Positions 1 through 10,900 of a stretch of 64,000 nucleotides of DNA are shown one piece after another; position 1 is the first letter of the stretch; each line of letters begins with the position of its first letter. Below the pieces are notes generated by a model that did not search any database, was not told where the DNA came from, and worked only from the letters and a program-made list of their open reading frames with translations. This stretch comes from Nymphaea colorata. Its lineage: Eukaryota; Streptophyta; Magnoliopsida; Nymphaeales; Nymphaeaceae. The position numbers were made by a program, and so were the translations under genes. Location of the stretch: the NCBI RefSeq assembly GCF_008831285.2, contig NC_045140.1, forward strand, positions 3,141,528 to 3,205,527, written 5' to 3'.

Positions 1-633
1 ATTTTTTTTTTTTGGGAATATGGGAGTTGATGTTGTCTCAATTGTACATGGTTATCATTTTGCCTTTTGGGGTTTTACGTAGTTGTACTGAAGTTGGTTT
101 TCCATGATTGAGTGTCACCACAACCACCTTTGACTGATAACTAAAATCAGAAACTATGTTTTGACAACCATATCAAGCACTTAAATTTTGAGTTGGGGGT
201 GCTTTCTTCTTGAAGTTTCAGAAGCCAGAGTTAAGTGCCTGGCATCAGCAGAGTACCTGTACCTAATAATTACATTTATATGTTTACTCAATACTAATTT
301 CATATGGCAGTATTTGCTGATCAAGCTTTGATTCCTGGCATTTCCTGAACAGTTGTCTTTAAGAGATTTGCATTTTCTTCTCCCATTATGGGACTATTCT
401 TTGTTCCATTTTTCTCCCCTCTTCAGGGTTATCAGTTTCTCTTACTTAGCATCTTTGTTTGTATTGATGTTAAATAATCTCTTGTGTTTGAACATCACTA
501 CTTTGGCTATGTCCTCAAACATTTATCAGACCTTTTACAATGCTTCTTCTCTTTCTAATGATTTGTATGTTGCTGCTGTTACTTATCATATTTTCCAGAT
601 ATGTGGCCTTGATTTTTTACTCTATTCCTGCAG
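1..633 (+). other. Intron upstream of the first visible EXO84 exon
   Basis: No coding segment is recognisable here. The stretch is T-rich and ends in a pyrimidine tract and a CAG acceptor at 631-633, directly before the first EXO84 exon. The open frame across 353-676 runs through this intron and the splice site and resembles no known protein. Earlier EXO84 exons should lie left of the window. Confidence 0.6.
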
Positions 634-3600
634 GATTTCTGTGAAGATGTTGCGCCACTGCTCAGCATGCAACTAGGCAATACAACATTAGAAGGTCTTT
701 TTCAAGTGTTTGACTCATATATCAACCTTCTAATAAATGCTTTGCCTGGTTCGATGGAGGATGATGGAGGAGGCGCTGGGAATAAAATTGTTAAAATGGC
801 TGATACTGAGGCACAACAAATAGCTTTATTGGCCAATGCATCATTATTAGCTGATGAACTCCTTCCACGTGCTGCCATGAAGCTTGCCCCGTCTTATCAG
901 GCAAGTGCTAGGGATGATACAAGAAAGAGAGCTTCTGAAAGGCAGAGCCGGCTTCCTGAACAGCGAGAATGGAGAAGGCGGCTGCAACGTTCCGTAGACA
1001 GATTGCGAGATAGTTTTTGTAGACAACATGCTCTTGATCTCATCTTCACAGAAGATGGTGAAACATATTTGAGTGCTGAGATGTATATCCATATGGATGG
1101 AAATGCAGATGAGCCTGACTGGTTCCCATCTCCAATCTTTCAGGTACTTCTCAACCACAGATAGCTAGTGCAAATTCCTTACATCATAATGCGTATTTGT
1201 TGGTCAAACCACTATTTGAAGCCTTTTTTTTGCCGTGTGTGAGGTTTTTTTTTTCTTTGAAAGATTTGAGAAGGTAAACTCCAGTACTTGACATGTTTGC
1301 TTTGCTATATACGTTCTTGGAATTCTATAAGTTTCCAAAATTGCATTGCCTAGAAAATCATGCAAATGCTTACACATGGTAGAGTCTGTGCTGGACAACC
1401 TGGAATTTTGTGATTGATTCTCTGTTGCTTGAAATAATTTATGCCACTAAAGAAACAAATTAAGCTGAAAATATTGATTGATTCGTTCTCTGTCCTCTAC
1501 AATAATATAGCTGTCGACACACATGATTCTTCATCAGTCATTCTTGGCCTATGATTTGATTGACTGACATTATCTTCATGGTGACCAGCCTCCAAATAAT
1601 CATGACATTGGCTTCTGAAAGAACGATCTTTCCTAAAGTTTCTTTAAGCAGCGCGATGAGGAATATAGAAATTGTAATATTGCTTCAATCTGGAGGCTGT
1701 TTTGCTTCATGAATTTTTACATTTAATAAAATGAATTCATAGTTGATTTTTCTAAATTCAGTCTCAAGGAACATTTAGAGCAATCATCCATTGTTTTAAC
1801 ATGTTATGCTACTGTTGGTCAGTATATGCATATAACAAATGCTTGACAATTGCATAATTATGTGTGCCTTTCTGTTTTCCTATAAGCATGAAAGTAGATT
1901 ATAAGAAAGAATTAGAAAATGCCAGTGGTAACTTTAGCCAATAAAGTAGTCAGACAAGAATCTTCTACCTTTTCACATTTTGCATGCATTGCTGAAAAGT
2001 GTGCTAGTTCATATGCTTCTGAATAATCCCTTCTTTTGCTCCCTATCCATGTGACATTTCAGGAACTTTATCTGAAGCTTAACAGGGTCGCAAGCATAGC
2101 TGCAGATATGTTCGTTGGCCGGGAAAGATTTGCCACTGTTCTTTTGATGAGGCTCACTGAAACTGTTATCTTATGGCTTTCAGAAGACCAGAGTTTTTGG
2201 GATGATATTGAGGATGGCCCAAAGGCTTTGGGACCTCTTGGTCTGAAGCAGGTACGTAATTTAATGACCTTGCTTGCTGCATTGTCAATTAGTATCTTAA
2301 ACATCGACATTTTTTATGCAGTTTTTGTTAGACATGGAGTTTGTAACTAGAATTTCTTCCCAAGGGCGTTATCTATCTCGGCACTTGCATCAAGTTATCA
2401 AGGACATCATATCTAGAGCCATGAATGCCTTCGCTTCAACTGGGATGGACCCATACAGGTACATACAGTACAGTTTCAATAAAAACTCTGTACATGTTTT
2501 ATGCATTATTTTCTGCTTTTTGGTCTAAATGATGTCAGGAATGATGGGGGATAATCTTGATGAAGAGCTTCTTTTGCAATAAGGTTCTCCTTAGAAGAAT
2601 ATTGGAAAAATATCAAAATACAGAACAGTTAAATTTAATTAGTTAACAGTGTTATAAAAAATATCACTACGCTAGTTTGATTTTCCAGTCAAGTGTAACT
2701 ATTGTTCTTGCTTATTTGCTCTTAGTTAGTATTTTATTTTTCATTTTCCCTTAATATCTTAGGTATTCTGTAGCATTTTGAACAAGACATTGTTTTGGGA
2801 GGTAAGATGACTTTGTTGATATAACAAGCTTTTTTTTTTGTGACAAAATTTGTCAATGCTTATGTGCGAATGGCTGACTGTTGAGTTCAACAAGAATTGA
2901 AACTGGAAAGACTGGCACTTCTGTACTATGTCATATTCGTACAGGCATGAGTCTATATATATGTGGTCTCAATAAGGGCATTGTTTAAAGAAAAACATGT
3001 TAAGCGCAAAAATTAAGTCAGCCAAAAAAAACATTGTTTTTTTGAGGAAACGCCAAAACAAAAAAACACAAAAGAAACATGTTTTTTTTTGCTGTTTTTT
3101 TTTTTTCCTTTTAGACATTTTTTTTTTCATTTTTGTTAATGCGAAGCAGCTTGTTTCCATTTTCTAATTTCTATTTGTTGCTTATCTACTTATTTTTGAT
3201 GTTGTCTTATTTGTTTTTCATTTATTTTGTTTTCACTAATTTTAAAGATTTTTATAATTTATTTTTCAAATTTTCCATATTTTTCCATTTTTCTAGCTCG
3301 TTGTACTATACCCGAGAAAAACCTCGCACATATACACTTGTGTACATACATATATGTATGTATGGTGATGCAAAATAATTGGGATAATTGTGAACAGAAG
3401 TCTGGATTCAATATGCTCATAGGCAACAACTCAGTAATTTTCTTTTAGAACTACTACTGATACAAGTAGAGGAGTTTGGACATTATGTGGAAAGGAAAAG
3501 AATACAATGGCAATCTCTGTTGTCATAAGTGCTTTGTCACAAATTGCTTGTTGCATTATCGATATTCTCATTGCACAAAAATTTGGTTTAACTTTGTGAA

Positions 3601-5809
3601 AAAAGAGATTGCACTTCAGAGAACATAGTCATAGTGATCAATAAACTCTAAGAGGTATACTTTGTTCATTTGAGATGAAGCAAACTGGATCTCATGGGTT
3701 TGGTGAAAAGCCGTGACAAAGTGAATTTGAGTTATTGAACTATGCAGAGGTGCTGATTGAGGAAAGACTTAAAAGATAACAATATATTGCGTCTTTCTTA
3801 CGGGATATTCTGCTGTTTGGCCATCTCTGGGGAATTTGTCTCTCATGACTAGAACAAGGACAGTCAGATTCAAGTAAACTTGGTTATTCCTGCTATCCTG
3901 TCTGTTTGGTCCTGGCATTTTGGCTGGTTAAGCCCAAATAATTGTCCTTGTATTGGAATAGCCGGAAATATTTTTCTGTGTCCGTGTAACAACAGTAGGC
4001 TTTTCCATGTCTATTCCCTCGTTTCGGTCATTAGATTAACTTGGTCCAACTGTTTTTAGTGGCATCCAAAAATGGCTGATTAATGGATAAATTAAAAGTT
4101 AAACTTGACGTACCATGCTAACTCAACTCGCGTAGGTTTGAAGGAAGAAATGTATGTTATAGGAATTCATGTGTGTGCATATATTGCTGGATGATCGGAA
4201 GCTGTGCTGGCATAGATGTATTTAAAAGTTCTTAAAAGCGAAAACAATAGCGTGAAGTTGCAGAAGTTGAATTGCGCTCTACCTTCCAGACACTGGCCAA
4301 AATGCCTTTCCTAGGAGAGCCCATTTGTCTAAGGTGCATACGTAGACAAGTGCTTCACGTAATTTTTTGAGGCTCTATGGGCATACTTTTGTTTGCATAG
4401 CAGAAAAAGTTGAAGAAAAGACCAAAAGGTGGTTGTGAGGATGATAACCTTCTCATTGTTTCCTTCTGCCTCATCAAATGTAAAAGTTCATTCATATTCA
4501 AAGTCCATGTAAGCACAGAAAAGATAAGATTTTCTATGATCTATCCCTCTTGAATATTTTTGTTTGAACGTTTATCTAGACAGGATGTGTTTAACCATTC
4601 AACTATGTTTCTATTTTAGTGTTGGATATGATTAATGCACAATTATATTCAATTATGTACTTTTCTGATGGTTTTTTTTGCAAAGAAAAGATCTATTTGT
4701 TTTCTTCAATCTCTTACTTGACTTGGTTTGGGCTTCAAAATCTGATATGGGATTGGATAAGGTTGGTGTGCACTTTGAACATGTTTTCACAAATTTACAT
4801 GTCACTTTTACTTGCGTTTAGTAATGTTTTAAAGTGCTTCGTACTTCCAAATCACATCTTACTAAGACTTGTTTTCTCACCTCAACCTTGTACATTTATA
4901 TCTGCAACTGTGGTCTAAAGTTATGCAATGTATATGTAAGATTCATCTGGTTAACAGAAATTATGTGAATACTAAAGGATTATGCTATAAGAAGAAGATA
5001 TTGGTTTCTAATCCTAGACCATCAGTGGTTATACAAAAATGGTCTGTGAAATCGATTAACTTAGTAAATTTGGGTGAGAGAAAATGAGAAATGTAACCAG
5101 ATACAACATGCAAATGTTCTGTTTGAATTCATTTTCTTGCTTCTTGTTCCATTCAATTAGAGGGAAATATATTAAACTTGACCTTTTTTTGTGTGCTTCA
5201 GCTGTACCCAAAATAAGACAATGTTGTCTGTGGTCCATGATAACATGAACAATGAAACATCGATTGGTCCATTATCTGTAAGAACGTGACAAGATGTAAA
5301 ACCCAGCAGTCAGATAGAAAAGTGTTGCTAAATGTTAATTAACTTGTAGCTCAATTTGTGCAAAGAAATGGGGTGAAGTTGCTTGATTTATGTGCATGAT
5401 GTCACACAACCTTTGATGGTTGTGTCTCAGGTCGGATGTTTGTCAGCTTCTTCTTCATCTATGTTGTCCTGTATACATGTGTAGCTTTTAAATTGGAAGT
5501 CATTTCAGTGTCTGGGATCCCTTTGACTGCCAAATGCTGTTTACATACTGAAAACGAGACCATTCTAATTTTAATATTTCTTTGGTGACACAAATTTATA
5601 ATTTCTGAACATTCTTCCATGCTAATAATTTTTCTTGCTTTGACAGTGAACTTCCGTATGATGAGTGGTTCGGTGAGATTTCTGAAGAGGCAATGAACAA
5701 ATTGAGTGGAAAAAACCGAGTGATGAATGGAGAGCGGGATCTCAACAGTCCAACTGCATCTATATCTGCTCAGTCAATGTCGTCGATCAGATCCCATGGA
5801 AGCACCTAG
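634..5809 (+). CDS. EXO84B: Exocyst complex component EXO84B, C-terminal part (5' end outside window)
   Basis: EXO84 is a subunit of the octameric exocyst, which tethers secretory vesicles to the plasma membrane. Four exons carry the last 332 residues: 634-1143 (starts DFCEDVAPLLSMQLG), 2063-2251, 2322-2458 and 5647-5809. All junctions are AG/GT and phases agree: 0, 0, then a serine codon split AG|T. Recognisable segments are LIFTEDGETYLSAEMYIHMD, SEDQSFWDDIEDGPKALGPL, LHQVIKDIISRAMNAFASTG and the tail GERDLNSPTASISAQS, which closely resembles the C-terminus of Arabidopsis EXO84B. The stop is TAG at 5807-5809. The family is about 750 residues, so roughly half the protein is missing on the left. 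The last intron (2459-5646, 3.2 kb) is far longer than the others and is A/T-rich with homopolymer runs around 2980-3300, so it has probably been enlarged by repeats. I see no frameshift or premature stop. Choice of EXO84B over its paralogues rests on the C-terminal tail. Confidence 0.93.
2459..5646 (+). other. 3.2-kb last intron of EXO84B, low-complexity AT-rich DNA
   Basis: No second gene is visible on either strand. Positions 2980-3300 hold long A and T runs. Similar A/T-run DNA recurs at 6600-6920 and 63720-64000, which may mark a shared degenerate repeat; that is a visual impression, not an alignment. The remaining sequence holds only short open frames without recognisable domains. Confidence 0.5.
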
Positions 5810-6450
5810 TCATGAGTTATTGCCATTCTTGACCTAGAAGGTCAACGTCGGATCATTGCTATGGCTGGAAATAAGCCATTTCTTCATTAGGCCTGCACGT
5901 CCTTGCCATTGCTTTGGCAGTTCCATCCAGACCCTTGTATAAAATAGGGTAGTAGGAAACTCTCTGTCTTCTTTTCAACGAGTGTTTTTTAACCTGTCTA
6001 CGTGGCAATTTATTTTAGGGTTTAGGAATTCTTTTTCGTAACGATGGCCGAGCAAACGAGTTTCAGATTGTAATTTGTAAATGTTTTGATCCATTTTTTT
6101 CATCCTTCAATGCTGTATCGTATCAGTGATACACTGATACACAAGTTTGGATGTACAATTGTTTGGCAGGTTGGTGGGGACGTGTTTGCCTTAAGTCTGC
6201 ACCATTCGAAACAAAAATTCATTCTGATGGAATGGTCGCAGGAGGCGAGTGCTCGTGTGTGCGTGTATACGTACAAAACATTTTTTTTTTTTTTTAATTT
6301 GCAACGTGGTTATTGGAGAAAGAATACAAGGGAAACATACGAGGGAAAAGATAACTAAAAATTTCCGTCGTTTTGGCGACGAAAGAAGTACTTTCTCGGT
6401 AGCCGGAAATTGTATATTCCGTTAAATAAAGTCTTCACATAAATTGCTTT
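5810..6450 (+). terminator. EXO84B 3' UTR and probable polyadenylation signal
   Basis: An AATAAA hexamer lies at 6425-6430, about 620 bases after the EXO84B stop, and is the best candidate for the near-upstream polyadenylation element. A T-run at 6281-6295 precedes it. Plant poly(A) signals are degenerate, so the exact cleavage site cannot be read. Confidence 0.4.
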
Positions 6451-7617
6451 GAATGGTTTAATGAGTCCCGCTTTATTAGTGCCAAGGCTTGTCCTGTTAC
6501 AGCCATGAAGTTGAAGATTTAGGAATATCATTCATATCCATGTCAATGTCAATTTGGCAAGTATGTCGGTGTCTTTCATTTTTTGCAAGTGTAACTTTTG
6601 CATAATTTTGATTTCAAATCATAGTTATAAAAGAGAAAAATATGTTAAATTTTAAAAATTTTAACAAATTAAAAATAAAAGAAAAAAATAAATAAGAAAT
6701 TAATAACACAAGATCACAAGGTAAGTAGATTTGCAATAAATAAAACATGAAAAAAACTGTTTGGTATTAAAAAATTGAAAAAAATGAAAAAATGAAAAAA
6801 AATGTGAAAATGCAATAAAATGAGTTTTTTTTCGTTTTTAATGTTTTTTTTAAATGCATTTTTTTGAAGTTTTAAATGACCATTTAATTTATCGTTTTTT
6901 TTTGAAAAGAATTAGTTTTCTATGACTATGTTTCAAAGTGCTCCAATAAGTCCTAGTGAATGATGGTTAATCTCACCTCCTTCTTGATGCCTTTGAGGTC
7001 TACAGCTGTGCGGTATCGGTTTAGAGTTGTGCGGTATCAAGTGGTGAGATCTCGGTATGCTTTAACTTATACAAATAACCCACCCCTTATGATACAAGGG
7101 TATATACCCATGCAGGTTAGAACTTTAGACATGCCTCTAACATGCCCCAAGTTGGCTTGTTTGAGCTATGCTCTTTGGGGCGCGTCAAGACTATTACTGC
7201 TAATCATGGTTTGAGGAGAATACTAATCAGTAAACGAACTAGTAGGCAGGGTATATCTTGTCATGACTTATTAAGTGAACGGCTTACCATTGAAGTTGAA
7301 CTCGAGACTTATACAATAGCAGATGTTCCTTTTTTCTGATTTTTTTTTTTGCAACAATTTTCAAAAGAGCATCCAACAGTTTGGAAATTGGTCAAAACTC
7401 AATTAACTTTTGGGATTTTGTTAAAAAATAACGTAACTTTTGTATTGTTAACCTTTGGTAAGGTTAAGCTGCGTTTATTGCAGCCTTATGTAGGTGGGGG
7501 CGGGGGTTTATAATATAAGAGAAGTAAAATACCAAGCATAATCCACCATTAGATATTTTACAAAGTTAAAAGTACAAGTGACCATCGGGTCAAGCTCGAT
7601 AATTTTTTAATTAGTTA

Positions 7618-7648
<31 letters not shown>

Positions 7649-7962
7649 TACTTTTTTAATTACGTATTCTTGAACATTTATTTGTTGACATCCAAAAACG
7701 AGGCGGGGATTTGTCACAAGCCTAATAATTGAGCGGTTTTCTGTAATTTCGACCTATAAGTTAAAACCCCTCAAAAACCCTCGATCCCGCACGCTCTCTC
7801 CCTCAGGCTTGTGCAACCAGCAGAAGGATCAAACGAGGAGAGGCGGCAGGGGAATCATAGGCCCAGTGTGGGCGGAGGCAGGGAGAGAAGGAACGAGAAA
7901 CTACAAGCAGAGGCGGCTGCTGGACCGATAGGCCCGCCGGAAATAGGAGGCGGAAAGGAAGG
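6451..7962. other. Intergenic region between EXO84B and RPB5, including the RPB5 promoter
   Basis: No gene is recognised. 6600-6920 is A/T homopolymer-rich. 6960-7340 is higher in GC, with short repeats of the type TGCGGTATC (7006 and 7030), and may be a decayed transposable element. An AT dinucleotide run occupies about 7622-7648. From about 7770 the sequence becomes pyrimidine- and then GA-rich, fitting the 5' leader of the gene starting at 7963. Confidence 0.4.
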
Positions 7963-10900
7963 ATGGCACCTAAGTTTGCCGAAGACACAGTCACGCTCTG
8001 GAGGGTACGGCGGACCATCCTCCAGATGCTGCGGGATCGCCACTATAACGTAGACGACTCGGAGTTGAAGATGAACCTCAACGAATTCGCAGACAGGTTC
8101 GGCCAGAGCGTCAACAGGGACGACCTCATCATTAAAGCCCCCAAAACCGACGACCGAAATGACCATGTCCGTCAGTAACACCGGCCGACGATCCCTTTTT
8201 TCCCCTTTCTCCTCGATGAAGCTTCTCGATCGATTGCGTGGTATTTGCTGCAGATATTCGTGTTTTTCATTGGCGAGGCTAAGGTTGGGGTGAAGATCAT
8301 GAGGGCGTATGCTGAGCGGATGAGATCGGAGAACGTGCTTCGGGGCATTCTCGTGGTGAGGGAGCAGCTGACCCCTTCCTCCAAGCAGTGGATCCATGAC
8401 TTCAACGTCAAGTTCCATATGGAGGTCTTTCGAGTAAGTTCTACTGTGTTTCCCTTCTTGTTTGGTGCCATAGTTCTCAGTAATAGCAACAGTTGGTGGT
8501 GGGCGTATTTGCTTCTTTTGCAATATTGTTTCCAGTTTCTGCTTTGATGGTGGTTATTTTTATCCTTAAGCATTGAAGCAAATGGGATTTGATGTTTGCT
8601 ATGTAACAACGCGATCCTCGTGCCGGCTTCAAATGTTTGAGGAGGTATGATAATCCCAAATCCTGCTTCCATGGCGTCTAGAGAATGATTTTTTGCATTA
8701 CGTGACTGGACACTTAGCTCGTCTTTTCAAAGGGAAGGGAGACAAAAGAAGAAGAAGGACTGGGTACTTCTGTAATTACCGTTGAGTTGAACGGCATCGT
8801 AGCCGACGGACCAGGCACATGTTTTTAGGTTGACTTTTCAAAGGGAAGGTACACAAAAGAAGAAGAAAAAGGACTGGGTACTTCTGTAATTACCGTTGAA
8901 TTGAACGGCATCGTAGCCGACGGACCAGGCACATGTTTCTTTTTGGAAGTTCCACCACAATATAATCCATGATGTCCTAAATTCCCTATTTCAAGTACTA
9001 TTTTGCTTGATTAATGACTTATAATTAGATGAGGATAGTGACATTTCTAAGAGCTCATTGGCCACGTGATCTACCATTGCACTAACGTTTTTCACAATGC
9101 TAAATCATGATGTTTTAGTCAGTTTTACACTAGTTACCAACTTAAAGGCGTCATGATCATGCGTGGATGGCTAATATGGCCGTTTCTGTTCTAGTTGTTG
9201 TTGTCATCAATCACAATATGAATAGACTTTAGACTCCAACTTAAAACCTGCTACATGTGGAGCAAATTTAGTGTTGGAGTAGCTTCACATGTGAAAGCTA
9301 CAAAATGGTTGAGGATATGCTATTAAGTTGCCAATTGACACAACTTTTATTATCAATAACCTCATGATGATGTTCCATTTAAATGATCAAGCGGCATTAT
9401 GATGGCTGATAAGATAATTTTAGGTTTGCGAAACTTGGACATGTTTGGCTGGAAAATGGTCATGTAAAAGTTGCCGTGAGCATGAAATTTGCATGATCTT
9501 TGGTGATAATTTGTGTGTAATTTGCCTGTAATTGTTGATTTCTTTTTCTTCTAAAGTATCTTTTGTGAGAACGTTTCTCTGAGCTTGAAAGCAACACACC
9601 ACCAGACACCAGTGAAAGGACTACTACTGATGATAGAAAGATATTGTAGAAAAATTGCCAAATATCTGTGGGTAGTCCACCGCTAAAAGTTGTATTGTAC
9701 AAAAGCATAAATTTGCACAACATGAAAGAGAAAAAGAAAGAAAAACTAAATCACATAATAAAAGTTATTGCGTAAACTAGATAATGTAACAGGGAACCCA
9801 GTCATAAATAGATGGCAATCTTAAGTTGTTTCAAGAAACCCAGTTATAAATAGATGACAATCTTAAGTTGTTTATTGTGAAGCCAATATGAAAGATCACA
9901 GCTCATGATGTTAAAAACACATTAAGATTCTAATTTCTAAAACAAAAGCGGATGAATATCCACTGAAGTTGAAACATTCTGAAGTCAAATTTCAGATCCT
10001 CTCCTAGTCTTCTAATACCTAATTTATAAGTTTAAGCAACCTACAAATTTGTTTCTTTTGATTTTCATAATGAATACTTGGAATTTGGTAGCTCAATTGC
10101 TTGGCTCTTCTTAAGCTAGGGGACTTTCTTCAGGTTTTTAAATTGATGGTAGCCATTTTCAACAATCTGCTTAACAGGAGTATCTTGTACACATCTAAGA
10201 CTTTGACTGTTCTTCCTAACAACATTCAGAATCTTCAATGTGAAAATAGTGTATCTTAGGCTTAAACTTTGTGAGAGGGTATATGAATTATTTGTTTAAT
10301 CTTGCAAATTTTTTGATGATAGATAAATCTTAGGTGGATTACACTTAGATGCTGTTTTTCATCAATTTTCAATAAAGGAGAAAGAAAACCTGCGTAAAAT
10401 GAAAACACCTTGTATTGAATTTCTTTATTTTTACTTGCTTATTATTGGAAGCGTGACTAGCCATTTGCTAGTCACACCTAGCTAGTGGGTGCCATCAGGA
10501 TTGACTAGGCTACCTACCTAGTCAAGGTCCACTAGGTTGGTTGCATGTTCTGCGTGGTCGGGTGGCCTTTTACACCAACTAGGTGCATGAGTTTACGTTA
10601 GAGCATAATTGTGGGGGAAAAAGGAAAAATATTGTTATTATATTTCTAACATATAGAGCATCAATAAGATTTTAAGCAAGCAAACACATGTATTCTTTGT
10701 CGTATTTATAGAATATAAATTAATTTGAAAATGATGAAATTGCAAAAAAGTATCAAACATTATTTTGCCGTTCTTGAGCCATGCACACCATATCCAGTTG
10801 TGTTGACATAAGTGTGGTGCCCTTCCAACTTCCAAGTAAGTCTGTGTGACATAGATGTTAGTGTTTGTATCTATTTTTTTTTTTTTAAATTTAAAAAGTT

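Noticed and set aside
353-676. 107-codon open frame at the left edge
   Set aside because: It crosses the intron-exon border of EXO84 in another frame and has no recognisable domain. The EXO84 frame explains the exon part.
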